This document shows, piece by piece, positions 24,885 to 33,822 of a stretch of 64,000 nucleotides of DNA. The DNA is from JAICUY01 sp038250515 (GTDB lineage Bacteria; Chloroflexota; Limnocylindria; QHBO01), in the NCBI GenBank assembly GCA_038250515.1, contig JBBSCG010000005.1, forward strand, positions 7,403-71,402, in the 5' to 3' direction. Every line of letters starts with the position of its first letter. Position 1 is the first letter of the stretch. The position numbers were made by a program, and so were the translations under genes. Below the pieces are notes generated by a model that had not been told where the DNA came from, did no database searches, and saw only the letters and a program-made list of their open reading frames with translations.

Positions 24885-26450
24885 TCACTCGATGGTGGCG
24901 ATCGCGTGGAATTCGATGCGATTCTCGCGCGCCGGAGCGGTGACTCCCACGCCGGTCACGTGGCTGAGGATATCGCGAGTCTCGGCCGGCAGGTCGATTG
25001 ACGCTCCGAGTCCGTCGAGAATGCTCGGCAGATCGACGTACAGCTCGGTCCCCCCGCGTGCACCCGCTACGGCGAACGTGTGCTTGTAGCTATCCGATGC
25101 ACTGAGCGTTTCCCCATTGGCGTGCGCGCTCACGGCTGCCGCGACGTCATCGGGAATCAACGCCACGATGATGACACCATCGGTCATCGTGTACGACACG
25201 CTGCCCGTCTGCGGGACCTCGAGCGTCGTGATCGTGACGCCGTCGGCGTCGCTGGTGGTGACCTGCGCACCACGCTGCTTGAGGGCGTCGCGTATGCGGT
25301 CCAGCGACTGCTGTCCCGCGTCGGGATTCGAAGGACGGAGCAGCAGCTGGCCGTGCGGCATCGGCTCACCGAGACCGCTGACGGCGATCGCCGACTCGCG
25401 ATCGAACAGCGGCAAGAGATCCTCGTCGACGTTGAGGCCGAGGCCGAAGGCGATGACTGCGCGCGCCTGCGCGATCACCTGGGCGATCTGTTCGGCTCCC
25501 TGCTGTCGACCGATGCTGGCCTCCGCCTGCTCGAGACCCTGTCGCAGTCCAAAGACGACCGCCTCGGCCTGCGTGCGCACGGGCATCCAGTCGGAGAGAC
25601 TGGCCGGCTCAGCGGACAGCGCGAAGCCTGCTCGCCCGGAGGGGCCGGCCTGCGCCTGGTCAAAGGGCACCTGCCCGATGACGTGCAGACCTTCGTCCCC
25701 CGCGACGAGCGCGAGGTTGGCGGTCGAAAAGCCGGCCAGCTGCTTCGGCATGCCGCTCAGCGCGGCCAGGCCGTCGAGGTCGAGATAGACGGACGCGAGA
25801 TGGTCCGGCGGCAGATCGGCCATCGCCGCACGGAACGCCGAGTCGTCGCCCAGCGACGCCGTGGCGCCCGAGCTGGTGTCGATGGCGGCACGCACCTGCG
25901 CGGCATCGCGGCCGATGACGACCAGCCGGTCGTCCGCCACGAAGGCGTACGCGCTCGTCGGACTGCTTCGCAGACTGATGCCGCGATAGCTCTCCTCAGT
26001 CGGCGCCGCGCCGTCCCGCCGAACGAGCCGGTCGAGCGCACCGCCCGCCGCCGCGCGATCCTTCACGGCGGCGATGACCAGGACCTGGACATTGTTCGCC
26101 GTTGCATCTGCCGGCTTGACGGCCACCGCCAACTGGTCGCCGAGCCACGGCTTCAGATCACGCCGGTAGTCCAGGCCCGACCCTGCCAGCAGCCGCTGCA
26201 CGACCTCGTCGATCTTGGTATCGAGCGTGGCCTGGTCGCCGAACCCGGGCAGCCGGCCCAGCAGGCCGGCGAGGTTCATCTGCTGTGCCGAGGACGGCTG
26301 CAGGTAGAAGTTCACGTAGATCGGCGTGCCGGCGGGAACGACCGAGGCCGCGCGATCGGTCGAGGCGCTGAAGAAGAGCAGGTAGCCGCCGATCACGACG
26401 CCGCCGACGAGCGTCAGCAACGTGGTCAGGGCAATGACGAGGCGATGCAT
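24885..26450 (-). CDS. DUF3352 membrane-anchored protein
   Basis: 521 residues. One N-terminal membrane segment (about 7-28) precedes a large extracytoplasmic domain matching DUF3352: VVPAGTPIYVNFYLQP near 37-52 and repeated Leu-Val-Ile-Gly-Arg strand patterns. The family is found in Actinobacteria, Chloroflexi and Cyanobacteria and has no known function. It lies 12 nt after ffh, so it is probably co-transcribed with the signal recognition particle GTPase. No catalytic residues can be pointed to. Confidence 0.8.
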   Translation of the reverse strand: MHRLVIALTTLLTLVGGVVIGGYLLFFSASTDRAASVVPAGTPIYVNFYLQPSSAQQMNLAGLLGRLPGFGDQATLDTKIDEVVQRLLAGSGLDYRRDLKPWLGDQLAVAVKPADATANNVQVLVIAAVKDRAAAGGALDRLVRRDGAAPTEESYRGISLRSSPTSAYAFVADDRLVVIGRDAAQVRAAIDTSSGATASLGDDSAFRAAMADLPPDHLASVYLDLDGLAALSGMPKQLAGFSTANLALVAGDEGLHVIGQVPFDQAQAGPSGRAGFALSAEPASLSDWMPVRTQAEAVVFGLRQGLEQAEASIGRQQGAEQIAQVIAQARAVIAFGLGLNVDEDLLPLFDRESAIAVSGLGEPMPHGQLLLRPSNPDAGQQSLDRIRDALKQRGAQVTTSDADGVTITTLEVPQTGSVSYTMTDGVIIVALIPDDVAAAVSAHANGETLSASDSYKHTFAVAGARGGTELYVDLPSILDGLGASIDLPAETRDILSHVTGVGVTAPARENRIEFHAIATIE

Positions 26451-26462
26451 CGGTCTCCTTGG

Positions 26463-27800
26463 CTAGCGCCCGAGCAGGCCGCCCAGGCCCCCGCCGAGCT
26501 TGGGCATGCGTCCCCCACCGAGCTGCTTCATGAGCCGCTGCATCTCGACAAACTGCTTCAGCAGCCGGTTGACATCCGGCGTCGACGTCCCGCTGCCGAA
26601 CGCAATGCGGCGCCGCCGGCTGGCCTTGATCAGCTCCGGATGGCGGCGCTCCTCGGGCGTCATCGAGTCGATGATCGCCTCGATGCGCTTGAGCTGGCCG
26701 TCGTCGACAGCCTGCTGGGCGGCTCCCGCCATCTGGCCGGCACCAGGGATCATCTGCAGCACCTGGCCGATGGGACCCATCTTCTTGATCTGCTGCAGCT
26801 GGCTGCGGAAGTCCTCAAGGGTGAAGCGCGCCTCCATCATGCGCTGCGCGACACGTTCGGCCTCGACCTGGTCCACGTTCTCCTGGACGCGCTCGACGAG
26901 CGACAGGACGTCACCCATTCCCAGGATGCGCTGCGCGAGGCGATCGGGATGGAACACCTCGAGACCGTCGGTTCGCTCTCCGGTACCGATGAAGATGATC
27001 GGCAGGCCGGTCGTCTGCCGGATGGAGAGTGCCGCACCGCCACGGGCGTCGCCGTCCATCTTGGTCAGCACCAGGCCGGTCACCGGCAGCCGCGCGTGGA
27101 ATGCTTCGGCGACCTTGACGGCCTCCTGGCCGGTCATGGCGTCCACCACCAGCAGCGTCTCGGCCGGCGTCACGGCGCCGACGATGCGCACCAGCTCCTC
27201 CATCATCGGCTCGTCGACGTGCAGCCGCCCCGCCGTGTCGAGCAGCATCACGTCGTAACCGCGCTGGCGCGCGACCTCCAGGCCGCTGCGCGCCACCTCG
27301 AGCGCCGGCGTACCTACCGGCCGGCTGTGCACCTCGATCCCGATCTGATCGCCGAGCTGCACAAGCTGATCGACCGCCGCGGGTCGATAGACATCGGCCG
27401 CGACGAGCAGCGGCTTGCGACCATCCTTGCGCAGTCGCACCGCGAGCTTGGCGGCGGTCGTCGTCTTGCCCGAGCCCTGCAGGCCCACCAGCATCAGGAC
27501 CGATGCCTTGCTGGGAAGCTGCATCTCATGACGTTCGCCACCGAGGATCTCGACAAGCTCGTCGTGGACGACCTTGATGATCTGCTGGCCGGGATGCAGC
27601 CCGCTGAGCACCTCGCCGCCGAGAGCGCGCTCGCGAACGCGCGCCACGAACTCCTTGACGACCTTGAAGTTGACGTCGGCCTCGAGCAGCGCCAGGCGGA
27701 TCTCGCGCAGCGCCACGTCGAGATCGGCCTCGGTGATCTTCGCCTTCCCACGCAGGCGCTGGGCGACGTTCTGCAGGCGCGCGGAGAGAGATTCGAACAT
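26463..27800 (-). CDS. ffh: Signal recognition particle GTPase Ffh
   Basis: 445 residues. N domain (about 1-85), GTPase G domain with GLQGSGKT (106-113), DTAGR near 190 and TKMDGDARGG near 250, and a Met-rich M domain (about 300-445) that binds SRP RNA and signal peptides, ending in a Gly-rich tail. It targets nascent membrane proteins to FtsY, which is encoded immediately upstream. It has a separate promoter in the gap after ftsY. No 4.5S RNA gene was seen. Confidence 0.97.
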   Translation of the reverse strand: MFESLSARLQNVAQRLRGKAKITEADLDVALREIRLALLEADVNFKVVKEFVARVRERALGGEVLSGLHPGQQIIKVVHDELVEILGGERHEMQLPSKASVLMLVGLQGSGKTTTAAKLAVRLRKDGRKPLLVAADVYRPAAVDQLVQLGDQIGIEVHSRPVGTPALEVARSGLEVARQRGYDVMLLDTAGRLHVDEPMMEELVRIVGAVTPAETLLVVDAMTGQEAVKVAEAFHARLPVTGLVLTKMDGDARGGAALSIRQTTGLPIIFIGTGERTDGLEVFHPDRLAQRILGMGDVLSLVERVQENVDQVEAERVAQRMMEARFTLEDFRSQLQQIKKMGPIGQVLQMIPGAGQMAGAAQQAVDDGQLKRIEAIIDSMTPEERRHPELIKASRRRRIAFGSGTSTPDVNRLLKQFVEMQRLMKQLGGGRMPKLGGGLGGLLGR

Positions 27801-27857
27801 GAACTCAGTCGGTGGCGGGCTTGGTGTCAGGCGCCGGCAGGTGGCGCGGAGCCGCCC

Positions 27858-27886
27858 ATGCTACTACCCGCCCGATGGAGCGGCAA
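27858..27886 (-). promoter_or_regulatory. Promoter of ffh
   Basis: TTGCCG (27886-27881), 17 nt spacer, TAGCAT (27863-27858). It lies in the 106 nt ftsY-ffh gap, and its -35 is inside an inverted repeat. Confidence 0.55.
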
Positions 27887-27908
27887 CGCGACGAGCCGGT
27901 TGCCGCTC
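27878..27908. terminator. 10-bp stem-loop at the ftsY end
   Basis: GAGCGGCAAC (27878-27887) is complementary to GTTGCCGCTC (27899-27908), with an 11 nt loop. It overlaps the ftsY stop codon and the ffh -35. No T-run follows on the minus strand, so it may be a weak terminator, a processing site or a regulator of the ffh promoter. Confidence 0.4.
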
Positions 27909-28902
27909 ACGCGGCGAAGAGCCAATCGACGTACGCGGCGGGGTCGAACGGCGCCAGGCCATCGAGATCCTCGCCGATGCCCGCGAATAGGATCGGCACG
28001 CCGAGCCGATCCGCAACGGCGACCGCCACGCCACCCTTGGCGCTGCCGTCGAGCTTGGTCAGCACGATGCCGGTGACGCCGGCCTCGGCGCTGAACGCCT
28101 CGGCCTGCAACAGTCCATTCTGCCCGGTCGTCGCGTCCAACACCAGCAGCACGTGGCGCGGCTGACCGGCTGCCTGACGCTCGATGACGCGCCGCATCTT
28201 GGTCAGCTCGGCCATCAGCTGCGTCTTGTTCTGCAGCCTGCCGGCGGTGTCGACCAGCACGGCGTCAATCCCGCGGAACTGGGCGGCGGCAACCGCGTCA
28301 AAGGCGACCGCGCTCGGATCCGCCCCAGCACGCTGCGCGACCACTCCGGCGCCAACCTGCTCACCCCAGATCCGCAGCTGCTCGATGGCCGCCGCGCGGA
28401 ACGTGTCGCCCGCCGCGAGCAGCACGCTGTGCCCTTCGCCCTTGAGGCGCGCCGCGAGCTTTGCGATCGTGGTCGTCTTACCGCTGCCGTTGACCCCGAC
28501 GAACAGGATCACAGCGGGTGCCTCGCCGAGCTCGAAGGTTCCCGAGCCGACGCGCTCGAGACGCTCACGCACCTCGTCGGCGAGCGCGCGCCGCACGTCA
28601 TCGCCGGACTTGCCACCCTGCTGCCGAACGCGCGCACGGGCTACGTCGACCAGCTCCATGGTGGTGGTGGCACCGACATCGGCGGCGATGAGCGCCTCCT
28701 CGACCTCGTCCCAGGTCGCTTCGGTTGCTGGCACGCCGGCGCCCAGGATCGAGCCCAGCCGCGCGCCGATGCCACTCGGTAGGGCGCGCAACCCCATGCC
28801 CGTTGGCTGCCGGGTCGGCCGTGCCACCGTTGTCGGAATCGGCTCCGCAGTTGGCTCGGCTGACTCATCGGCTGGCGTTGGATCGCGCCGTCGCCAGAAC
28901 AT
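27907..28902 (-). CDS. ftsY: Signal recognition particle receptor FtsY
   Basis: 331 residues. A short charged N-terminus (1-50, low in acidic A-domain character) is followed by the NG domain: GVNGSGKT (136-143), DTAGR near 216 and TKLDGSAKGG near 271. It docks SRP-ribosome complexes at the membrane. The ATG abuts the smc stop codon, in the conserved rnc-smc-ftsY-ffh order. Confidence 0.97.
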   Translation of the reverse strand: MFWRRRDPTPADESAEPTAEPIPTTVARPTRQPTGMGLRALPSGIGARLGSILGAGVPATEATWDEVEEALIAADVGATTTMELVDVARARVRQQGGKSGDDVRRALADEVRERLERVGSGTFELGEAPAVILFVGVNGSGKTTTIAKLAARLKGEGHSVLLAAGDTFRAAAIEQLRIWGEQVGAGVVAQRAGADPSAVAFDAVAAAQFRGIDAVLVDTAGRLQNKTQLMAELTKMRRVIERQAAGQPRHVLLVLDATTGQNGLLQAEAFSAEAGVTGIVLTKLDGSAKGGVAVAVADRLGVPILFAGIGEDLDGLAPFDPAAYVDWLFAA

Positions 28903-31900
28903 CTAGGCGCTCACTTCGACCGGAAGGTCGGCCAGGCGCAGCGACAGCACACGACTCACCGCCGCATCGGACATGGTCACGCCGTAGATCGTGTCAGCGA
29001 CCTCGATGGTGGCACGATTGTGGGTGATCACCACGAAGTCGGTCGACTCGCTGAGCTTGCGCAGCGCGTCGACGAATCGGCCGATATTGGCCTCGTCGAG
29101 TGCCGCGTCGACCTCGTCGAGGATGCAGAACGGGACCGGGTTCACGCTGAGCATGGCGAACAGCAGCGCCACGCCCGTCAGCGCCCGCTCGCCACCGGAG
29201 AGCATGGCCAGGCGCTGGAGCCGCTTGCCGGGTGGCCGGACAACAATCTCGATGCCGCCAGGCGCCTCGCCGTCGCTCCCGTCGCTCATCTGCAGCGACG
29301 CCGAGCCCCCGGCGAAGAGCAACTGACAAAACTCGTCGAATCGTTCGCCGATGGCGGCGAATGCCGCGTTGAAGCGCTCGCCGATCTCGAGGTCCAATCG
29401 TGCAAGCAGCTCATCGGTCGAGCCGATCGCCTCACCCAGGTCTGCGTCCTGGCTGGTGAACTCCTCGAGCCGCGCAGCCAGTTCGCGATGCTCCTCGACA
29501 GCGAATGGGTTGACCGAGCCGATCTGGCCGAGGGTGCGGCGCACGCGTCGCAGCTCGGTCTCGAGCGTCTCATCGTCAAGCTGCGCCAGCTCCGTGTGGA
29601 GCCCCTGGTCAGGGCGCTCCATGCCCTCCTCCGCCGCCTCGGGCAGGCTTTCGAACGCCAGCTCTTGCTCACGCGCCAGTGCCGCAAGCGTCTCCTCACG
29701 GCGCGATGCCTCGATCGCTGCTGCCTGCGCAGCACGCTCGAGCTCCCCCAGGCGTCCCGAGGCGGCGCCGCTGTCGCGCTCGAGCTCGAGCTCGAGCAGC
29801 TCACCACGCAGACGCTCGCGATCGGCATCCGCCACGGACCTCGCCTGGGCAGCCTGCGCGTCCGCGCCTCGCGCCGCGTCGGCGGTGTTTGCTGCGAGCG
29901 CCCGATCGGCGTCAACCGCCGCCAGCGCCTCGGACTGCCCGGGAAGTGTCGCGTTGAGCTGCGCCGATCGCGCTTCGAGCAGCGAGCGCGCCTGCCGCTG
30001 CCCGGCGCTCCGCGCCTCGGCAACTTCGGCCGAGGCGCGGAGCTCGGTCCAGGCCGCGCGTGCGGCGTCACGTGGCAGCGCGGCGGCGTCACGGTTGTGC
30101 CGCGCATCAGCCGCGGCAGCGGTCAGCGCATCGATGCCGCCGTCATCCTCGATCGGCGGCCGGGATGCAACTTCGCGCGCCGCGTTCTCGGTGGCGCGCG
30201 TCCGCTCGAGCTCCCCCGCGAGCTCGAACACCTCTCGCTCGATGCGTCGCAGCTTTCCTTCCGCAGTCTCCAATGCGACCCGTGCGCTGCGCTCGGCCCG
30301 TTCGGCGTCAACCTGCCCGCGGCGCGCATCATCGAGCGCGCTGCGGGCTTGCTGGTGCGCCGCCTGGGTTGCCGCGGCCGCTACGACGGCAGCACGCTCG
30401 TCCTCGGTCAGGGCGGCGATCGCAACGCTCAGATCGCGGCGGCGCGCGTGCCTGCGGGCGGCGCCACCGCCCGGCGCGTCGCCGCGACCGCGCAGCGTGA
30501 GCAGGCCTCGACCGTCGGCGAGGTCGCCATACGGTGTCACAGCGAACCAGCCCGTCGGCAGTCGCGACCATCCCGCGGTCAGCGCCGCCAGGTCCGGAGC
30601 CACGACCGTACGCGTGAGCACGGCCGGTGCATCCGAAGCGCCGATCCACTCGGCGACCGTCTGGGTCGCCCGGACGGCCAGCGTCGCCTCGTCGCGGCCG
30701 TCCGGCTCACTCGACCCGGACGCCAGAAAGCGGGCGCTGCCGCGCGCCGTGTCCAGCTGAGCATTCAGCTCCGCGTCACGCCACAGCAGCGCCTCGCCCA
30801 GCTCGCCGCCGACCACCGCCTCGATGGCCGCCCAGGCGTCCTGTGGGGCGTCGATCGCATCGAGCAGCGACTTCCAGCCGGCGGCGAGCAACAGTGGCCC
30901 GATGCGGTTGCCGCTCTCTGCCCGCTCGCGCAGCGTCTCGAGCTCACCTCGGGCAGCCTCGGTACGGCGAGAGAACTGTGCGGCGCGGCGTTGCACCTCG
31001 TCAGCGCTCGCCTGGGCCTCTTGCAGCGCTGCGGCGGCGGCGGACAGCCGTGCATCTGCCGCTCCCCGCGCGGTGACCGCCATGGCCAACGCGACGCGCT
31101 CCGGCTCGATGCCGTGCGCAGCAGTGTCATGCGCCTCGTGTGCCGCGGCCAGCTCAGGCTCCAATCGCTCACGCCGGACAAGGGCGGCCGCGATCGCGTC
31201 GCTGCGCCTTGCGTCAGCGGCAAGCCGCTCTCCGTTGTCACTCCGCGCACCGGCCAGCCTGTCCTCAGCCGCCAGCAGCGCGGCGTCCGCCGCCGCGAGC
31301 TCCGCGATGGCTGATTGCCACGCTTGCTCGGCGTGCGCCGCGCGCTCGAGCGTCGGCGCGACATCGTTGTCAACCGCCGCTGCCCGGCGCTGCAACCTCT
31401 CACCCACTTCGGCGAGCTCTTGCTCTCCGCGCTCCACCGCGACGGCGAGCTCCTCCCAGCGTGCCGTCAACGACTCCAACCGACTCTCGGCGCGGATCAG
31501 GGCCTCACGCGTTGCCTCGCGACCACCGGCCGCGCCTCGAGCTGACTCCTCCGCCTCCCAGTAGCGCCGCTCCGCAGCCTCGACATCGGCGCGACCGGCG
31601 AGCTGGACGGCGCGCAGCGCCTCGAGGCTGGCCTCCGCCGCGGCTGCAGTGCGGCGCGCCTCGCCCAGCCGTTCGCGACCCGCACGCTCGCGACGGTGGT
31701 GCGACTCACCGAGCCATGCGCGTGCGCGCCGCAGCAGGTTGTCGTGCTCCTGCTGGTGCTGCGCCTGCAGTGCGAGCCGTCGTACCTGCGGCTTCAGCTC
31801 AGCGACGAGGTCATTCACGCGGGTCAGGTTGTCGCGCGCCCGACTCAGCCGCGCCAGCGCCTCGTTCTTGCGGACCTGCAGGTTCTTGACGCCAGCTGCC

Positions 31901-32391
31901 TCCTCGAACAGTTGGCGGCGCTCCTCGGGACGCAGCGACAGGGCGGCGTCCACGGTCCCCTGGCCGACCACCACCAGCCCATTGGCGCCCAGCCGACCCT
32001 CCCCGAGCAGCTCGACGATGTCACGCAGCCGGGCGCGTGCGCCATTGATCAGGTATTCGCTCTCCCCGGATCGGTAGGCCCGTCGACCGATGCTGACCTC
32101 GACGAACTCGATCGGCAGCCAGCCATCCGCGTTGTCAAGCGTGAGCACCGCCTCGGCCATACCCTGCGGCTTGCGCTGCTGCGAGCCGGCAAAGATGACA
32201 TCGTCCGACTTGCGCGTGCGCAGCGAGCGGTTCGACTGCTCACCGAGCACCCAGCGAACCGCATCGGCCATGTTGCTCTTGCCACTGCCGTTCGGACCGA
32301 TGACCGCATTGACGCCGCGCTCGAACACGAAGCGAGTGGGATCGGCAAAGGTCTTGAAGCCGTGGAGCCGCAGCTCGCGCAGGCGGCTCAC
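28903..32391 (-). CDS. smc: Chromosome segregation protein SMC
   Basis: 1162 residues. The N-terminal Walker A GPNGSGKS is at 32-39. Long heptad-rich coiled coils (about 160-500 and 640-1000) flank a hinge (about 505-640). The C-terminal signature LSGGERALTGVALLFAML and Walker B CILDEVDAALDEAN sit at about 1065-1110. It forms the condensin ring with ScpA/ScpB, which are not in this window. The GTG start overlaps the rnc stop by 4 nt. Confidence 0.97.
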   Translation of the reverse strand: MSRLRELRLHGFKTFADPTRFVFERGVNAVIGPNGSGKSNMADAVRWVLGEQSNRSLRTRKSDDVIFAGSQQRKPQGMAEAVLTLDNADGWLPIEFVEVSIGRRAYRSGESEYLINGARARLRDIVELLGEGRLGANGLVVVGQGTVDAALSLRPEERRQLFEEAAGVKNLQVRKNEALARLSRARDNLTRVNDLVAELKPQVRRLALQAQHQQEHDNLLRRARAWLGESHHRRERAGRERLGEARRTAAAAEASLEALRAVQLAGRADVEAAERRYWEAEESARGAAGGREATREALIRAESRLESLTARWEELAVAVERGEQELAEVGERLQRRAAAVDNDVAPTLERAAHAEQAWQSAIAELAAADAALLAAEDRLAGARSDNGERLAADARRSDAIAAALVRRERLEPELAAAHEAHDTAAHGIEPERVALAMAVTARGAADARLSAAAAALQEAQASADEVQRRAAQFSRRTEAARGELETLRERAESGNRIGPLLLAAGWKSLLDAIDAPQDAWAAIEAVVGGELGEALLWRDAELNAQLDTARGSARFLASGSSEPDGRDEATLAVRATQTVAEWIGASDAPAVLTRTVVAPDLAALTAGWSRLPTGWFAVTPYGDLADGRGLLTLRGRGDAPGGGAARRHARRRDLSVAIAALTEDERAAVVAAAATQAAHQQARSALDDARRGQVDAERAERSARVALETAEGKLRRIEREVFELAGELERTRATENAAREVASRPPIEDDGGIDALTAAAADARHNRDAAALPRDAARAAWTELRASAEVAEARSAGQRQARSLLEARSAQLNATLPGQSEALAAVDADRALAANTADAARGADAQAAQARSVADADRERLRGELLELELERDSGAASGRLGELERAAQAAAIEASRREETLAALAREQELAFESLPEAAEEGMERPDQGLHTELAQLDDETLETELRRVRRTLGQIGSVNPFAVEEHRELAARLEEFTSQDADLGEAIGSTDELLARLDLEIGERFNAAFAAIGERFDEFCQLLFAGGSASLQMSDGSDGEAPGGIEIVVRPPGKRLQRLAMLSGGERALTGVALLFAMLSVNPVPFCILDEVDAALDEANIGRFVDALRKLSESTDFVVITHNRATIEVADTIYGVTMSDAAVSRVLSLRLADLPVEVSA

Positions 32392-33119
32392 CGCTCGCCC
32401 GGGGCCGAAGCCGCGCCCGTCTCCTGTACCAGCTCTTCGAGCGCCGCGACTGCCGCATTCTCCTCGGCACGCTGCCGACTGGTTCCCTCGCCGGTCGCCA
32501 ATGTTCGGCCATCCAGCAGCGCGGCAACGGTGAACGTCTGCTCGTGCGGCGGACCGGAGGTGGTAACGAGGTCATAGCGCGGCTTGGTATGGCGGTGTCG
32601 CTGCGTCCATTCCTGCAGGCGGCTCTTGGCGGACTTCGGTGGACCGTCTTCCTCGCCCGGCAGCTCGACCCGCTCGGCCATCAGCGGGCGCAGCCAATCC
32701 CAAGTGGGCTCCAGGCCTTCGCTCAGGAAGATGGCGCCGGCCACCGCCTCGAAGGTGGCGGCCATCAGCGACGGACGGGTGGCTCCCCCGGCATCGGCCT
32801 CGCCTCGGCCCAGCAGGAGGTATCGGTCAAGGCCAAGCTGCAGCGCGAGGGACGCGAGGGCGTCTCGATTGACGAGCGCCGCGCGACGTGCGGTCAGGAA
32901 GCCCTCGTCTTCATCGGGATAGCGCTCGTACAGGAATCGGCTGACGATCAGACCGATGACGGCATCGCCCAAGAACTCCAGGCGCTCGTTGTGCCCGGCC
33001 ACGGCCTGCGGATTCTCGTTGAAGTAGGAGCTGTGGACGAATGCCTGGCGAATGGCTTCCGGGTTTCGGAGCTCGATGCCGAGTCGGTCACCCAGCTCGT
33101 TGATGCGCGGAGTGACCAT
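32388..33119 (-). CDS. rnc: Ribonuclease III
   Basis: 243 residues, a dsRNA endonuclease for rRNA processing and mRNA decay. The signature NERLEFLGDAVIGL (44-57) carries the catalytic Glu48 and Asp52, and the second catalytic block is FEAVAGAIFLSEG. A C-terminal dsRNA-binding domain (about 165-235) has YDLVTTSGPPHEQTFTV. It sits 9 nt after acpP in the standard acpP-rnc-smc order. Confidence 0.96.
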   Translation of the reverse strand: MVTPRINELGDRLGIELRNPEAIRQAFVHSSYFNENPQAVAGHNERLEFLGDAVIGLIVSRFLYERYPDEDEGFLTARRAALVNRDALASLALQLGLDRYLLLGRGEADAGGATRPSLMAATFEAVAGAIFLSEGLEPTWDWLRPLMAERVELPGEEDGPPKSAKSRLQEWTQRHRHTKPRYDLVTTSGPPHEQTFTVAALLDGRTLATGEGTSRQRAEENAAVAALEELVQETGAASAPGER

Positions 33120-33128
33120 CTAGCAATG

Positions 33129-33371
33129 CTACTGCTGATGCTCCTCGATGTACTCGACGGCGTCGGACACCTTCTGGATCTTCTCCGCGTCCTCGTCGGA
33201 GATCTCCATGCCGAACTCTTCCTCGAGACTCATGATCAGCTCGACAAGGTCAAGCGAGTCGGCGTTCAGGTCCTCGACGAAAGAGGCCTGCGGCGTCACC
33301 TCTTCTTCGTCGACGCCCAACTGCTCGACGATGAGCTTTTTCAGCCGGTCGTACGTCGTACCGTCGGTCAC
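33129..33371 (-). CDS. acpP: Acyl carrier protein
   Basis: 80 residues, strongly acidic. The phosphopantetheine attachment Ser39 is in EDLNADSLDLVEL. It carries fatty-acyl intermediates, and upstream plsX uses acyl-ACP. It starts at GTG 33371, 2 nt after the nusB stop. A possible internal promoter lies inside nusB about 140 nt upstream. Confidence 0.97.
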   Translation of the reverse strand: MTDGTTYDRLKKLIVEQLGVDEEEVTPQASFVEDLNADSLDLVELIMSLEEEFGMEISDEDAEKIQKVSDAVEYIEEHQQ

Positions 33372-33373
33372 TG

Positions 33374-33775
33374 TCAGACACCTCTACCGGATGATCTAGA
33401 AACGCTTCCCAGGACGCCGTTCACGAGGCGGCGGGCCGCATCTCCGGCGTAGATCCGGGCGAGGGACACGGCATCGTTGATCGCCTCCCCGCTCGGGGTC
33501 GCGGCGGAGTATAGCACCTCGAACAGCGCGCTCCGCAGGATCGTGCGCTCGACCTTGCCGAGCTCCGCGACCGGAATAGCGGGTGCAGTCAGCTTGATCC
33601 GCTCGTCGAGCTCGGACCGATGCTCCGCGACCCCGGTGACGATCCGCCGGGCGTGCTCGAGCACGTGCTCGGCGACGTCACGCTCGGCGGCGATCCGCTC
33701 GAGAGCAGCATCGGCCTGGCTGGGCCGAAACTCGGCCTCGAACAACGCCATCAGCGCCAGGCGACGCGCGCGCAT
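33374..33775 (-). CDS. nusB: Transcription antitermination protein NusB
   Basis: 133 residues from the ATG at 33775. It binds boxA RNA with S10 for rRNA antitermination. All-helical family pattern: RARRLALMALFEAEF at the start, ELGKVERTILRSALFEVLY near 70-90 and INDAVSLARIYAG near 98-110. The open frame runs back into plsX; a GTG at 33817, just after the plsX stop, is an alternative start. Confidence 0.9.
   Translation of the reverse strand: MRARRLALMALFEAEFRPSQADAALERIAAERDVAEHVLEHARRIVTGVAEHRSELDERIKLTAPAIPVAELGKVERTILRSALFEVLYSAATPSGEAINDAVSLARIYAGDAARRLVNGVLGSVSRSSGRGV
33508..33513 (-). promoter_or_regulatory. Possible internal promoter for acpP within nusB
   Basis: The minus strand reads TGCTATACTCC inside the nusB coding region, identical to extended -10 elements in true intergenic regions here. 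It uses the codon CTA, rare in this GC-rich genome, which hints at selection for the DNA motif. Confidence 0.35.
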
Positions 33776-33822
33776 TCCCGAGCCGTGCTCCGCGACGGGG
33801 CTGCCGGATACCGCCACGCCGC

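Noticed and set aside
27800..27906. 4.5S/SRP RNA gene beside ffh
   Set aside because: The gap is only 106 nt and lacks the GGAA tetraloop domain; it holds a promoter and a hairpin.
25080..28076. Very long plus-strand open frames (for example 25080-28076, 9752-12118, 29020-31314, 8232-10139)
   Set aside because: They are antisense to well-recognised genes (ffh/DUF3352, infB, smc, nrnA), have low-complexity Arg/Ala/His-rich translations and no family features; this is usual in GC-rich DNA.
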